Assembly (NCBI RefSeq): GCF_901933205.1
Contig: NC_044600.1
Coordinates: 6,114,501-6,178,500, forward strand
Direction of reading: 5' to 3'
DNA: 64,000 nucleotides
Source: Camarhynchus parvulus
Lineage: Eukaryota; Chordata; Aves; Passeriformes; Thraupidae
Below, one piece after another: positions 24,101-35,424 of this stretch (position 1 is the stretch's first letter; the number at the start of each line of letters is the position of its first letter). Below the pieces are notes generated by a model. That model searched no databases. It was not told where the DNA came from and saw only the letters and a program-made list of their open reading frames with translations. The position numbers and the translations under genes were made by a program.

Positions 24101-25215
24101 CTGGTTCTCTAGGCTGTTCAGGCTGGTGTCCTCCAAAATGTGTTCACTATTCCTGGTGGGTGTGGAGAACTTGCTCCCAAGGCAGGTTGAACAGTTTCTC
24201 TCCTGATTTTCTGCACGAGGTAATAGGAAAAGCAAAGTGGGGATTGGTCTAGTGAAAGTGGATTTTATTCCCTGTCTGTCATCATGGGAAGAACCCCTCT
24301 AGAATCTGCAGAAATAATCAGGCAGCCCAAAAACTCCAAATAAATTGCTCCGTTTTGCAGCTTCAGTCTGAATTGCTTGCTCTGATTGAGATGCTGGTCC
24401 TGGGCTGGTTCTGTTGTTATCTTCTGCTGAGCCATTAATGCACCTCAGGAGGGCTCTGGAGGGTGTGTCAGAGGGAGGTTGGAGCTTGTTGTGCTGCTCC
24501 TCTGAGTTTGCTGTGAATGACACCATGCAGAGATGAAACGTGCATGGAGCAAGAGCCTGAGAGACTGCACAGCTCCGGGGGGGAGCAGCAGGGCCACAGG
24601 GGTGTCTGTCTGTCTGTCTGTCTGTGTGTCTGTCTGTCTGTGTCTGTGTTCTCCATTCTGTTGGGATGTGTGTGTGTCCCTTTCTGTTGTGTGTGCAGGG
24701 TGTGTGTGGGGCACTGTGTCCTGTTCTGTCAGGGACACAGCCACCAGCATTTGGTGCTGTCACACCAATGCAGCCTCGTTGGCCAGAGGTGGGCTGCTGG
24801 ATCCTGAAGCTGGGGCTTGGCTGAGCCTTTGCTGGGGCCAAGCTCTCTCCTGATTGTCTCTGGTACCCAGAGCCACGGCTGGGGCTGGCAGAATCCACTG
24901 GTGACCTGAGCAGTTAGTGGCCACACTTCAATGCTGTGACTGAAATTTCATTTGCTGCATTGTGAGGCTGTGAGATGACAGCAGAATGGGGCAGCCCAGG
25001 ACCAGCCTGGGACTGATGGAGCCATGTGGAAGGAACCAGGAGTTACCTCCTGCCCAAGTCCCTCCCACAGTGCTCAGCAGTGCTGGCTGCTGTCCTGGCC
25101 AGGTGGAGATGTCTACCCAGAGATGGGCACACTGCTCATCCCAAATGTGTTAGGGCTGGCTCTGATCCCTCTGCCTTCTCTTCCTCTCGTCCCCAAGCTC
25201 CCCTCTCCTCTTCAG
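21171..25215 (+). other. Probable intron 1 of EDA2R
   Basis: If the noncoding exon in the CpG island is real, this is most of intron 1. It ends in a pyrimidine-rich tract and AG at 25214-25215. A TGTC microsatellite lies within. I see no coding exon in it. Confidence 0.45.
24602..24650. repeat. TGTC/TGTG microsatellite
   Basis: About 12 TGTC units with TGTG interruptions. It explains the Cys/Leu/Ser-rich and Asp/Arg/Gln-rich open frames on the two strands here. Confidence 0.9.
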
Positions 25216-25306
25216 CACAATGGCCTGCCAAGAGAGTGAGTACCTGGATGACCAGAAGAAATGTGTCCCCTGCAGGAAGTGCATGCCCGGGCAGGAGCTT
25301 TCCAAG
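25216..25306 (+). CDS. EDA2R: EDA2R exon with start codon (coding exon 1)
   Basis: The acceptor CCTCTTCAG precedes CACAATGG, and the donor is AAG|GTAAAT. The coding part is 25220-25306, 29 codons, ending in phase 0 after ...GQELSK. It encodes the first half of cysteine-rich repeat 1, with Cys at residues 3, 15, 18 and 21. The ATG lies four bases after the acceptor, so any upstream exon is wholly noncoding. Confidence 0.93.
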
Positions 25307-28300
25307 GTAAATTGACTTGTCTGTAAGGAGCAGAAATCATCATGGGTGGCACGGCTGGGTTAATCCTCTGCCAGCCTCCCTTCAGAAGGGTGATCTTAGG
25401 TCCCAGCATGTTGGGAAGAGCTGAGACTTGGTAGGATGGAGTGGTGGATTGTTTCACTTGCCCAGTTAGAAGGGTGAGACAATGGAAGCAGGAGTGATGA
25501 GGGATTTAAGGCAGCACAGGGAACAACCTGATTTCCTTTTTTGCTGGTGGAAATCTAAATTTCCTCTGGGCTGTAGCCCCAAGCAAGGTCACACTGCGTG
25601 GCTGGGCTGCACCTGGGTGGGTGCCAGCAGGACACTGCTCCAGGGGGTCTCAGTGGTGGGGGGCTTGGGTTGGTGGGAGGCTTGGGTTGGTGGGAGGCAG
25701 CAGGGTTCACCTGGTGGTGCTGCTGGTGCTTTCCAGCACCCAGAGCACACCGGTGGGCCCCAGCTGGGAGCAGATGGGGTCCCTGAGTGTCACCTGGGAG
25801 CTGCACTGGCGCTGGCTGCTCTCACCTGGGTTCTGAGGACCCCACATGAACGGCGGCCCTTTGCCCCCAAAGAAGGGACGCTGTTTCCCTCAGTACCGCT
25901 TGGAGCCCCTCACCACGTGTCCCCACCCTGCCCCTTGCAGGACTGCGGCGATGGCAGCGGCGGGGACGCGCAGTGCGTGGCCTGCCCTCCCAGGAAGTTC
26001 AAGGACCGCTGGGGCCACCACGGCTGCAAGCCCTGCCTGTCCTGTGCCCTCATCAACCGCCTGCAGAAGTCCAACTGCACAGCCACGGCCGATGCCGTCT
26101 GCGGGGAGTGCCTGCCGGGGTGAGCAGGGCCAGCACAGCCACACCTGGGGCAGGCAGGGAGGGGCTGGGCACGGGGGGCCACCCATGGTCCCACATGGCA
26201 CCTAAGAGGAGCCTGGTGACGCAGTGGTGTCTCTGTGAGGATGCTGCTAATGGCGTGGAAGTCAGAGCCCTCTGGAGGGTCCTGTTGTAGCTCCAGAGAA
26301 GGAAACCTCGAGGCTCACGTAAACGAGCTGTGAAAGAAAACTTCCAGACTCTCATTGTTCTGTAGACACCAGGGTGGCTGAGCCCTGGAAGGTGAAGTGT
26401 TGTAGACCACTGTGGTTAGTAGTCCCCAAAGAGGGGGTTTAAAGGGTTACTGAAATGAAATGGCTGCACACAGACAGCCTGTGCTGCAGGCACCCACTGG
26501 CCAGCTCCAGTGTATGAGTCTCTTCTCAGAGCTGTAGCTGGGCTGTTTCCAGCCCTGCAGGGAGCCATTAACCATTAAAATCCAGTTCAGCAGACATGGT
26601 GGGGGCGGGCAGGGGGGGCTGTTGGACAGATGTTGCTTCTTGACAAATGTCTAGACATGAGCAAGTAGGTGTGGTGTGGCTCCAGCCAGCGATGAGAGCC
26701 CTGTTGCTCCCGTTGCCAGCCAGGCAGGAGTGCAGGATAGCTGTCCCCTGTGCTGTGGGGTGGGTGGCACAGCTGGCTGCACGGCAGGGTGGTGGCAGCC
26801 CAGGGGGCCAGGCTGAGCTGAGCCTGTGTGCTGTGTTCCAGGTTCTACAGGAAGGCGCGGATCAGCGGGCAGCTGGAGTGGGAGTGCATTCCCTGCACCA
26901 AGCAGACGCCGTCCTCCGAGCCACAGTGTAGGTGTCCCACCGTGCTGGGGTCAGGGCAGGTGACCTGGGCACAGGGGAGCCACAGCCCTGCTGGAGGAGG
27001 CACGGCCATGGCATGTGATGAGGGATGGGCAGGGAAGGGGTGGTCCAAGCCTCGGAGTTTGATGATGATGTTTGCAGGTCGCTCCAGAACAAACCTGGTG
27101 AAGGTCGCTGTCCCTACTGTACCACCACAGGACACAGCCCTTCTTGCACTGACCAGCAGTGCCCTGGTCATCATTGTCCTGGTGCTGCTGGCACTTTCCA
27201 TCATCTACTGCAAGCGATTCTGGAAAAGCCAGTGCCAGAGAGGTGAGTTGGTGCTCTCATCCCTGCTGTGCCACTCACCTGTGCCCGTGGCCCCTTCTTG
27301 CTGTGCAGAGCATTGCTGAATTCACAGCACAGTGACCCAGCTGTTCCTCAGCTCATACAGAATAGACACCTCATCGTGCTTCTCATGCCTGCAGGGCCTC
27401 TCTCTGTGTGTGCTTTACCTGCTCAGTGACACAGAGGAGCCTCCCTCCTTCTTAGGGCCATCGGGAGGAGGAGGAGGCCATTTCACAGTCAGAGCTGGCA
27501 ATCCTCCCTTCTGAGATTTTTCTGCTTGGGTGGCTCTTTTCTGCAGAATGAAGAGGGCTGTAGGTGTGGTGGCCAGGGTTGGGGCAGGATGGCATCCAGC
27601 AGCATGCCAGGGAGCTGCTGGGCTCCCAGCTCCTCACTGGCAGACATACCACAGGGCTGAGGACATGCTAGGGAAGCGAGCCAAGCCTTTGCTCAGGCTG
27701 TTTCTCCTCTACCCTCCAAGTCTTCCTGAGGACTCAGAACTTCTCGGGCCAGCGAGCAACGTTCCCAACTGCAGCAGCACCTGGCAGGTTCCTGTGTGAG
27801 GAGCAGATGTCCGGACCCTGCTGCCTGGGTGTGAAGAATTTGAGCCCTTGCTACAGGCAGGCAGAAGGTACCTGCTCTCGTTCTTTCCCTGGGGGAAGGA
27901 GGGTGCTGCTAGGCTCCAGCTCACACGGTCCCAGGATGAGATGCCCTGAGGCAGGAGGGATGGAGCTGGATGCCGAGCTTCACTGATGAGTGCTGGTTTC
28001 TGGTTCCAGGCCCCGTGGAAGCAGTGAAGTTCATTTCTGATGGGGAAGCCGTGGGTCTCCAGCTGCCCTCTCTCCAGCCAGAGATGGACTTGCCCCCAGC
28101 CATTGCAGCCAGCACTGCCTCCAAGGCCCAGCTGGGCAGGAGCCTCCTGGAAAGCCAGCCCCTGATCCGGGCCTCAGGCCACGGTGACTGCCTGGAGGGG
28201 GTCCTGCTGCCCCCCACCCCCAGGCAGGGCACGGTGGAGGCCCTGGTCCCCCTCTCCTCCTGCGCCTCCGAGATGCAGCACAAGTGGCCCCATGCACCCG

Positions 28301-29435
28301 TGGAGTGCACTGAGCTGGACCTCCAGAAGTTCTCCAGCCAGGTGGAATTTGTGGGTGGTGGGCAGCTGGAGGACGCCGCCGGCCGGGCTGTGGAGAGGAT
28401 TCCAGCAGAGAGCAGTGCTGGGGTGCAGGAGAGGGCTCATCACCTGCCCACAGCTGAAATCCCACCTGGGGAGCAGCCGGTGAGTTCCTCCTGCCTTACC
28501 ACTCCTCAGAACTGCTGCCAGTTGCCCAAGGCTCAGGCACAGAGGCTGGGCTCGACATAGGGGTAGGAATATGGGCTGAGTTGTGTTAATATGGGGTGGT
28601 AAGGCGGGAGAAGAAGCACCATTCCCTGAGTCCCTGTGTAAGCCCTGGGAGCAGAGCCAGGCTTTGCTGTTCTCAGCCGACTGCCACCAACCTTGGGGTC
28701 TTTGTCTTGCCAGGTGGATGATGCCCAGAGCCTGGTGACTCAGATCAGCAGCACGGCTGGTGGTAAGTGACCTTCAGTCTCACCTTTGTGCTCCAAGTAC
28801 GGGCATATCAGAGGCAGGTTCTTGGAAGGGAGCTCCTCCAGAAGCCCACCAGGGACTCACCTGACTTGTGGCTTTTGGTCCACAGGGTATATTTTCTGTG
28901 ATGCTGCCTTGAGTGGCCTGTGGGCAGGTGGCCCAGCTATCACCAGTCACCAGCTTTGCCAGGACTGAGCCAGCTCCATGTTGCTGAGCTCTAAAAGTGA
29001 TGTTGGAGGAGATCCCTGCCCTGGCAGGATGGCCTTTCACCTGCTCAGCAGGGCCCGAGGCTGGAGGCTGTTCTCTTTTCCCTTTTCCTGTTTGCCTAGG
29101 ATGTGTCCTAACCCACCTTTGCTGTGTTGCCATCCCCAGGTCTCCCCATAGCAGAGCTGCCCCATTCCTTGGTGCAGTCTCTGGCCTTCCTGTTGGACCC
29201 TTCCTTGAGCGGTGTGAAGAACTTCAGCCACGTGGCTCTGGAGCTGGGGCTGATGCCGCAGCTGCTGGGGCGGATCTCGGGCTTTGAGCAGCTGGTGGCA
29301 CACTTCACCTCTGCAGGAGCTGTGGTCACCGTCCCGCTGCTGGCGCGGGCGCTGCAGCGGCTCCAGCGCTTCGACGCCCTCCTCCTGCTCTGCGACCACT
29401 TCACGCTGAGCCCCGCGCCCGACCGCCAGCGCTAG
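25220..29435 (+). CDS. EDA2R: EDA2R (XEDAR), TNF-receptor family member with a death domain; eight coding exons
   Basis: Receptor for ectodysplasin isoform A2, a plasma-membrane TNF-receptor family protein. Spliced model: 25220-25306, 25941-26119, 26842-26927, 27078-27242, 27721-27867, 28010-28479, 28714-28762, 29140-29435. It totals 1479 nt, exactly in frame, 492 residues. The start begins MACQESEY, like mammalian EDA2R, and has no signal peptide, consistent with that family's type III topology. Residues 3-118 are cysteine-rich repeats. A single hydrophobic segment lies at about 139-161, followed by a basic YCKRFWK stop-transfer. Residues 318-331 (PVECTELDLQKFSS) are nearly identical to the mammalian cytoplasmic motif used in TRAF6 signalling and fit PxExx-acidic. 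Residues about 395-480 form an NGFR-like death domain, which human EDA2R (about 300 residues) lacks. Family identity is very secure; exons 5 and 7 are inferred from splice sites and frame. Confidence 0.92.
25941..26119 (+). CDS. EDA2R: EDA2R coding exon 2
   Basis: The acceptor is CCCCTTGCAG and the donor is GG|GTGAGC. The 179-nt exon leaves phase 2. It encodes the DCGDG...CGECLPG segment, with the TNFR cysteine spacing, WGHHGCKPC and NRLQKSNCTATADAVCG. These are diagnostic for the EDA2R/TROY branch. The asparagine in NCT is a potential glycosylation site. Confidence 0.95.
26842..26927 (+). CDS. EDA2R: EDA2R coding exon 3
   Basis: The acceptor is GTGTTCCAG and the donor is CAGT|GTAGGT. The 86-nt exon encodes FYRKARISGQ...CIPCTKQTPSSEPQ, the end of the ectodomain cysteine region, and ends in phase 1 within a Cys codon completed by the next exon. 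Confidence 0.93.
27078..27242 (+). CDS. EDA2R: EDA2R coding exon 4 (transmembrane)
   Basis: The acceptor is TTTGCAG and the donor is GAGAG|GTGAGT. The 165-nt exon encodes the juxtamembrane stalk with TVPPQDTALLAL, matching the mammalian TVPPQEATLVAL pattern. It then encodes about 23 hydrophobic residues and YCKRFWKSQCQR. It ends in phase 1. Confidence 0.93.
27721..27867 (+). CDS. EDA2R: EDA2R coding exon 5 (probable symmetrical cassette)
   Basis: A strong pyrimidine tract ends CCTCCAAG at 27720, and the donor is GAAG|GTACCT. The 147-nt exon is exactly 49 codons with phase 1 at both ends, so skipping keeps the frame. The encoded VFLRTQNFSGQR...CCLGVKNLSPCYRQAE is cysteine-containing and recalls the cytoplasmic segment of TROY more than human EDA2R. 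It has no stop and fits both neighbours. Confidence 0.72.
28010..28479 (+). CDS. EDA2R: EDA2R coding exon 6 (cytoplasmic, TRAF-binding motif)
   Basis: The acceptor is GGTTCCAG and the donor is CAGCCG|GTGAGT, phase 0. It encodes a proline/serine/acid-rich tail and the conserved PVECTELDLQKFSS block (residues 318-331). If the donor is not used, translation continues 26 codons to TAG at 28558-28560, giving a 404-residue form without a death domain. Confidence 0.92.
28714..28762 (+). CDS. EDA2R: EDA2R coding exon 7 (small linker)
   Basis: The acceptor is TTTGTCTTGCCAG and the donor is GGTG|GTAAGT. The 49-nt exon encodes VDDAQSLVTQISSTAG. It changes phase from 0 to 1, which is exactly what is needed to enter the last exon, and this is why I include it. 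Skipping it would shift the death-domain frame. Confidence 0.75.
29140..29435 (+). CDS. EDA2R: EDA2R coding exon 8 (death domain and stop)
   Basis: The acceptor is CATCCCCAG and the stop is TAG at 29433-29435. It encodes residues 395-492. The pattern SLAFLLDPS...KNFSHVALELGL...ALQRLQRFDALLLLC, with amphipathic helices of the expected length, matches the death domain fold and is closest in look to NGFR. The terminal SPAPDRQR tail is unstructured. Confidence 0.88.
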
Positions 29436-30729
29436 GGCACACCCAGGGACAGAGGAGCTCCAGGCACTGCTGCCCCACCGGCCTGCAGGCACAGAACCTC
29501 CCTGGGGTGCGTGGCAGGAGGACACAGAGATGGTTTTTGCGTTATGGAGTGGACATGAAGGGGCGTCTCTGCACAGGGGCTCAGGAAGCACAGCTGTGCC
29601 TTTTCCTTGCTCAGGCCCCTCCAGAGGCTGTTTTTTCTCTAGCTGTGACACCCTTCCCTGTTGGTTGCTGTGCTGCCCATACTGTGGTGCTCTGGCTCTG
29701 CAGTGAGCCCTGTTCTGCCCCACTGTTGCCATGGGGTTCCTCAGCCATGGGGCTCGGTGTCCATGGGCAGTGCCCTCCTATGAGCCCAGCCATCTCCTCC
29801 CTTCCATTCCAGCTTTCCCATCCCTCCTCTGGCCCGTGCTCTGCTTTCCTGGGTGCCAGTTGCCACTTTCTCAGTTTACTTTTCAGTTGCTTCTCTTCCT
29901 CTGTGCTGCGATTTCCTTGGCAGAGGACCTGACCATGGCTGATGTGCCAGGCTCCAGCCTTTGTCCCTCTGTGCCACCCTGGCACCTTCCTCTCGTGCCC
30001 GTTGGTGGTGCAGTGTAGCATCCTGGCACGAGTTTCAGGCTGACTCTCGTGATGAGCTGATGTAAGCCCTCGTTGGGCTGTGGCTGCTGGCCATGGGCAG
30101 GTGCTGGCTCACCCCAGCCCCGTGGCTGTTCACTGCCCATTGCCTCCAAGGCTTCACAAACTGCCTGTGGTGGCACAGGGTCTCAGGGGCAGGGACACTG
30201 CCCTGTGGGTGGCAGCTGAGGCTGAAGCTGTGCCTGTGGTCACAGGCAGCGGTGATGTTCCTGCGCCAGCCACAGCAGGAGCTCCTCCAGAAGCTCCTCC
30301 TCTTTTAAAATAACATTTTTCTTTTTATTTTCCTGCCTAAAAATGGCCTGATTTCTCATTCCTGGGAGTTGCTACTGGGAAGGGGGAGCACCCTTCTGCT
30401 TGGTATTTCATCCTGGGGGATTTGTCATGACTTGCCATGGTCTTGCTGTCACCCTGCGCTGTGCCTGAGCCTGGGGGCTGCAGGCAGCTGGGCTGTTCCC
30501 GGTGTGCCCTGGCCATGGGGCTGTGCTGGTGGCCCTGGACAGCAGTGGGGGCTGCAGGACACGTTCCTGAGCGGGGCAGAGCAGTGTGGGGGTGGCCGGG
30601 CTCACAGAGGGGTCACGGGCAGGACAGCTGCCAGCGGGGCTGTGGCTGTGGCTGTGGCTCAGCTCCCAGCAGAGCTGCTGCTGGTAACACCAGGGCTGAG
30701 GGCTCAATCCCTCTGTGGGCCATTCACTT

Positions 30730-30786
30730 CAGAGTTAAACTCTGTGATCTTTGTGGTCCCTTCCAACTCAGGGTGTTCTGTGATGT
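30730..30786 (+). mobile_element. CR1 LINE 3' tail remnant
   Basis: TGTGATCTTTGTGGTCCC with the following TTCCAACTCAGGGTGTTCTGTGAT block matches the CR1 3' terminus on the plus strand, about 55 bp. It lies inside the presumed EDA2R 3' UTR. Confidence 0.75.
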
Positions 30787-31415
30787 GGTGTCACCCCGGC
30801 TGTCCTGAGACTGGCAGACAGCATCGCTGGGGCTGAGCTGGTGGCACTTGCTTTGTCCCTCACTGCGCGGCTGGGGCTGCTCTCTGCTGTCCTGCCTGTC
30901 ACCGGGGTCTCAGCACGAGCTGGTGGTGTGGTGGTCACCAGCAAGTGGCACTGTTACCCCACTGCCTGCTGCCCCCTCCCAGACCCCACAGAATTCTCCT
31001 TTATCTGACCACGGTACCTCAAAGAAGCAGATGCCCCTCTAGGAAGGCAGATCTCCCCCACACCCCAGGGAGCAATAGCTGCTGGTGTTTTCTTTCCCTG
31101 TTTAAAGATGTTGGGGCTTGAGCACACCCAGGATGTGCTCAGACAAACAAAGGCATGGGCAGTTGGAGCTGGACCTGGCACTTTCCCTCACTGCTTGTTT
31201 CTTCCACAGTCAAGGTCGTTTTATTGCTCTTTGCTCCCCAAGACCTACAGCGTTGAACTTTGAGCCATGTGGGGCCAGGATTAGTCAGACTCTTGCTGCA
31301 CTCTTGGACTGTTAGGGAGTGTTGCTATAGCACACACAGCCTGGGGCCAGGGATTTCCTGTTGGAGGCTTTTCTGTGGCAGGGAGAGTGCTGGGTTGAAT
31401 CACCTCACAAAATCC

Positions 31416-31421
31416 AATAAA
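31416..31421 (+). terminator. Candidate polyadenylation signal
   Basis: AATAAA about 2 kb after the EDA2R stop. Confidence 0.35.
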
Positions 31422-33372
31422 TATTTAATCCCTCTGTGGACATAGTCACTTCCAGCGGGAAGGAAAAGAACTTCACCCACTGCCTCTGAGTAAGAGCCTC
31501 CCTGCAGCTCAGTTTGCTGGCCCTGGCTTTGAAGTTGGAACTGGACTGGCAGCTTGTCCTGTGTGCTCTGTGTCACCAGCGTTTTGGTCACTTGGAGTGC
31601 ACAGAGCAGTGGCAGCCAGGCAGGATGGCAGAGCCAGCCTGCTCCTGTCAGGAGCAGGACATGGGCAGGAAGGGCTGGTAAATTAAAACTCTGGATCATG
31701 GGGATGTGTCACAGGTGTATGCTGCAAATCTCTTCACATGCTGGGCAGCTCCATTGGTGTGCCAGAGTGGGGCTCTGGGCCAAGCAAATGAAGTGAGGAT
31801 TTAGTTCATTTGTTAAGGGGTTTTTCTCACTTTTTATAAAGAAATCAACCTCATAGCTTTTAAGGTAAACTTACTTTTCAGTTGTTTGATGTCTGAGCAA
31901 TATTACTTGTACTCAAAACTCACCCCTGCCTCGAGGGTGCTGTGCTGGGTGTGGGTATGGGCCATGCCACACAGGCTGTGTGCCATGCCACAGCTCCTGC
32001 CCTGCTGGTGCTGCCCCTCAGGCCCTGGCTGTGCCACAGGGTGTGCTGCCTCAGCACAGGCTGGCAGGGACTGGTTTTATGTGTGTTTGAAGTGTTCTGG
32101 GTTCCCCCTCAGAGCCTCACCTGTGGTGTCAGTGCAAGTCTCACTGGCTGGTGCTCCAGCAGGGCTGGACACTGCACAGGAGCCCTGCAGGACGTGGCTT
32201 TTCAGCAGGGAGGCTCCCCCAGCTCCCAGCCAAAGGCTGCTCCCCACTCTCACTGTGCTCGTGGCAGGCGCCTTCCTTCAGCTGTAAACCAGCTGTGTTT
32301 ACAAGGGCCAAAAGTTCAACAGGTAGCCTTTAGCCCACCCTAAGACCACCTGGCCAGGCTGCCTCGAGCCCAGCCAGAGCCCTCAGGGAACCATGAGAGC
32401 CTAGAAAACAGGGAGATGCTGTGACTCAGACATCAGAACAACAGTGATCCCTGAGCAGGGAACTGCTTCACTGGGGAACCAATGGACTTGATACTTGACT
32501 TTTGCTTTTTAATAGTATTTTCAACATAGCACATAGAATCTAAGGTAGGGAAATTCCTGTAGTGCTGGATCTCACGTCACAGCCTCAGGAAGCCATTTGT
32601 GCCAAGCTGGCATGGCTCACAGAGAGGTGAAAGAAATCAAATAACTCTGATATCTGTGCAAACTTGAGCTAGGACTGAACAGTGGAAACACTCCAGTGCA
32701 GTGGGGTTATTTTTTTACAAGTGATTGGTTTCCACACCAGTCCTGCCTGGAAGTCTGATTTGCAGAGGAATTTGTATGATAAGTTTAAATCTAGCCCTGT
32801 TCTGGGAAGCTCTTAAGCATAGACTTAAAATAGGCACATACTTCACTGTTGTTAAAGTGTTTATTCTGGTGAACAATTGGTGAACATCCCTCGGGTGCTG
32901 TTCCTGAACAAGGGGCTCATGAGAGCTCTCCCTCCAATGTGCTTTTACAGAAATAGCAATACTGAAGAAGACTTGGTGTTACTGATCTGGGCACACTTCT
33001 TGGAAGAGTCTGCAAGTGTTGGGGGGAGATACCCCCTCCATGTTGGATTATTTAATTCTTCAGACTCTGGTGCTTTTCAAAAAAACAAATCACTACATTT
33101 CTGTAGCCATGGTTTACCCAAGGGAATATGTGTTGTTTTTTATGGTAGATGTTATTTTTCTTTAAGGTTACGAATAGGTTATTTATATTTTTGTAAATTC
33201 TGTGCCATTACCGTTGTAATTCTGCTGTAGCATTATTTCTGTTGGGTTTGGGGTGTTTGTCTGTATTCAAATCAGGCAGAAGCTGAAGCTCCTGCCCCCT
33301 GTTAGTGGAAGGGAGTTGGTCCCTCACATTCCTCCAGACCTGGTGCTCTTGAGTGATGTGTGTTTGTAGTTC

Positions 33373-33378
33373 AATAAA
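33373..33378 (+). terminator. Candidate distal polyadenylation signal of EDA2R
   Basis: AATAAA about 3.9 kb after the stop codon, followed within 30 bp by a GT-rich element. TGTTTGTAG, a UGUA-like motif, lies just upstream. The full trio of signals makes it the better candidate. Confidence 0.5.
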
Positions 33379-35424
33379 TTTTGGAGCCAGACACGGTGAC
33401 GCTTGGTGAGTTTTGATTTCTCTCAGCATGGCTGGGGGCCCCCTGCCCACCTGCTGCTGGGGGCTGATGCTGAGGGGCCAGGGGGGCTGGAAGGGGGCTG
33501 GCCCTGTCTGGCAGGGCAGGCAGGGCTGCTCAGAGATGCTGCAGCAGCCGAGGGCATCAGCCCAGCCCCAGAGTGGGAAGGGGCAGGGGGGGATGCAGTG
33601 GTGGTGCTGGGTGGGGGTGGCTGTGGTTCTGTGCCTGCCCCCACCAGAGCATCAGCTTTAGTTTTTCCGTGGGTTTCATGTTCTCCAGAGTGGCCAAGTC
33701 TCAGGTGTGGTTTACTGCATGGTCAGGGAGAGCAGAGACCCCTCAGTGATGCCCAAGGAACTCCCATTCCCAAAGCTTCCCTGAGGAGCAGCTGCTGTTT
33801 AACCTTGGTAATTACAGAGCTCGTTAAGCCTATTCATGCCCTTCTACTGGTATGTTTAAAATAATGATTAGCATCAAGGCTGTTTTCTGTTCTAATTAAA
33901 GCTGTGATATTTGTCCAAACTCTGGCAGGCTCCCTGAGTGCTTGCAGTGCTGCAGCTCATGCTGCCTGTGAGGATCCCCATGCAGCGCTGTGTCTGCAGC
34001 CCTGGCTGCCTCTGTCACACCACAGCTATGGACAGCACAGCCTCTGCAGTCAGGGCCCACAAGAACCACTCATCCACCACCAAACACAAAGCCGTGGCAG
34101 AGGTGGAGGTGCTCAGCATCCCCGGTTTCCAAAGAAGCCTTTTCTGAGCAGGGTGTGTGTGCCTGGAGCTGCTGTCACAGGGGCTGTTCATGGTGCAGCC
34201 CAGGTGTTCCCAGTGCCCCATCTCACCACAGTCTGCCAGGGGTGATGATCCCAGAGTCCCTGCCTGCACCAGACCATGGGTGAGGGGTTTGGGCAGGGTG
34301 CTGTGGCCCCTCTGGGTGAGCTGAGCTCTCCTGTGCCTGTGGCTTGGCTGAGGCCACTGTCACTGCTGGAGGAGAGAGCTGGAAGTGTCCATTGGGAGAG
34401 CAGCTTCCTGCACACCTTTGGGATGGGAATTCAATGCATGCCAGGCCTTACCTTTGAGTGGCTCCTGGCCCTGGGGTTGTACCCATCCACACTCTGCATT
34501 CCCAGGTGACTGGGCACACCGCAGCAGGCAAAAGGGGGGTGGGTTTGGCCACACCTCGGGTCTGTTCTCCTGGAAGAGCAGGGCTGCCCCTCCCATGCAG
34601 AGCAGACGCTCCCACCCAAGGCAGGAACTCCCGATGATCAAGAGCTTCACACCCCCTCTGCTCCTCACCTCAGACTCTTGTGTTGTCTGGTCTTGCCTCA
34701 TTTTTGGCTGGAGCCCAAGGAGCAATGATAAATCAATCCTGTTCCCCTTTAAGTACTTGGGATTCTCCATGCTGGGATAAGAGGCAGCTCCTGGCAGAGA
34801 AACACACGTGCTCCATGTGAGCAGACAAGTGTGTGCCTGAGGACCCTCTCCTTGGTGGGCAGAGCAAGGCTGGCTCCCACCCCTGGTCCTGGGGCCACCT
34901 CAGCCGCTCTTCACAGGGCTGGCAGCAGGTCAGGGTGCTGAGGTCCCCAGTCCGTACCTCAGCTCTCCAGCAGGAACACCTCCAGCTGGGATGCAGAGCT
35001 GTGCACAGGCACTGACAGCTTGGAGAGCCTCCAGCTGCACAGGCAATGCCAGGGAATGCTGTTTGGCCCCACCAGGCACACACTGGGCCCTCTCCTGAGC
35101 TGTCTTTGGACAGACAGATGTCTGTCCTGCTGCTCCCAGCAGTCACACACCACAGCCAGCAGTCCTGCTGAGATTTTACTGACCTATGGGGTTTTGCTCT
35201 GAATAACCCAAGTGAAATGTGTGGGGTGTGGACACCTCACCTGTGTGCCCTGAAATTACCTGCAGAGGTGGGGACAGTGGCCCTGTCCTTGTGTGGACAG
35301 AGATCCCTGAGCAGAGCTTATCTCAGAGCTGCTGGGCTGAGATTGCAGTCACAGGAGGTCTTTGCATCCTTCTCACAGGAGACCCCACTCTGAGGGCATG
35401 TCCTCCTCCCCATGAGCAAAGGGG

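Larger units (their letters stand above)
29436..33395 (+). other. Probable long 3' UTR of EDA2R
   Basis: AATAAA signals lie at 31416-31421 and 33373-33378. The second has a GT-rich stretch immediately after (GTGACGCTTGGTGAGTTTTG). The stretch 32.5-33.4 kb is AT-rich and free of coding signals, like a terminal UTR. Which signal is used is unknown. A CR1 tail remnant at 30730-30785 lies within. Confidence 0.4.

Noticed and set aside
24445..24853. Frames rich in Asp-Arg-Gln-Thr or Cys-Val-Leu-Ser
   Set aside because: They are created by the TGTC microsatellite.
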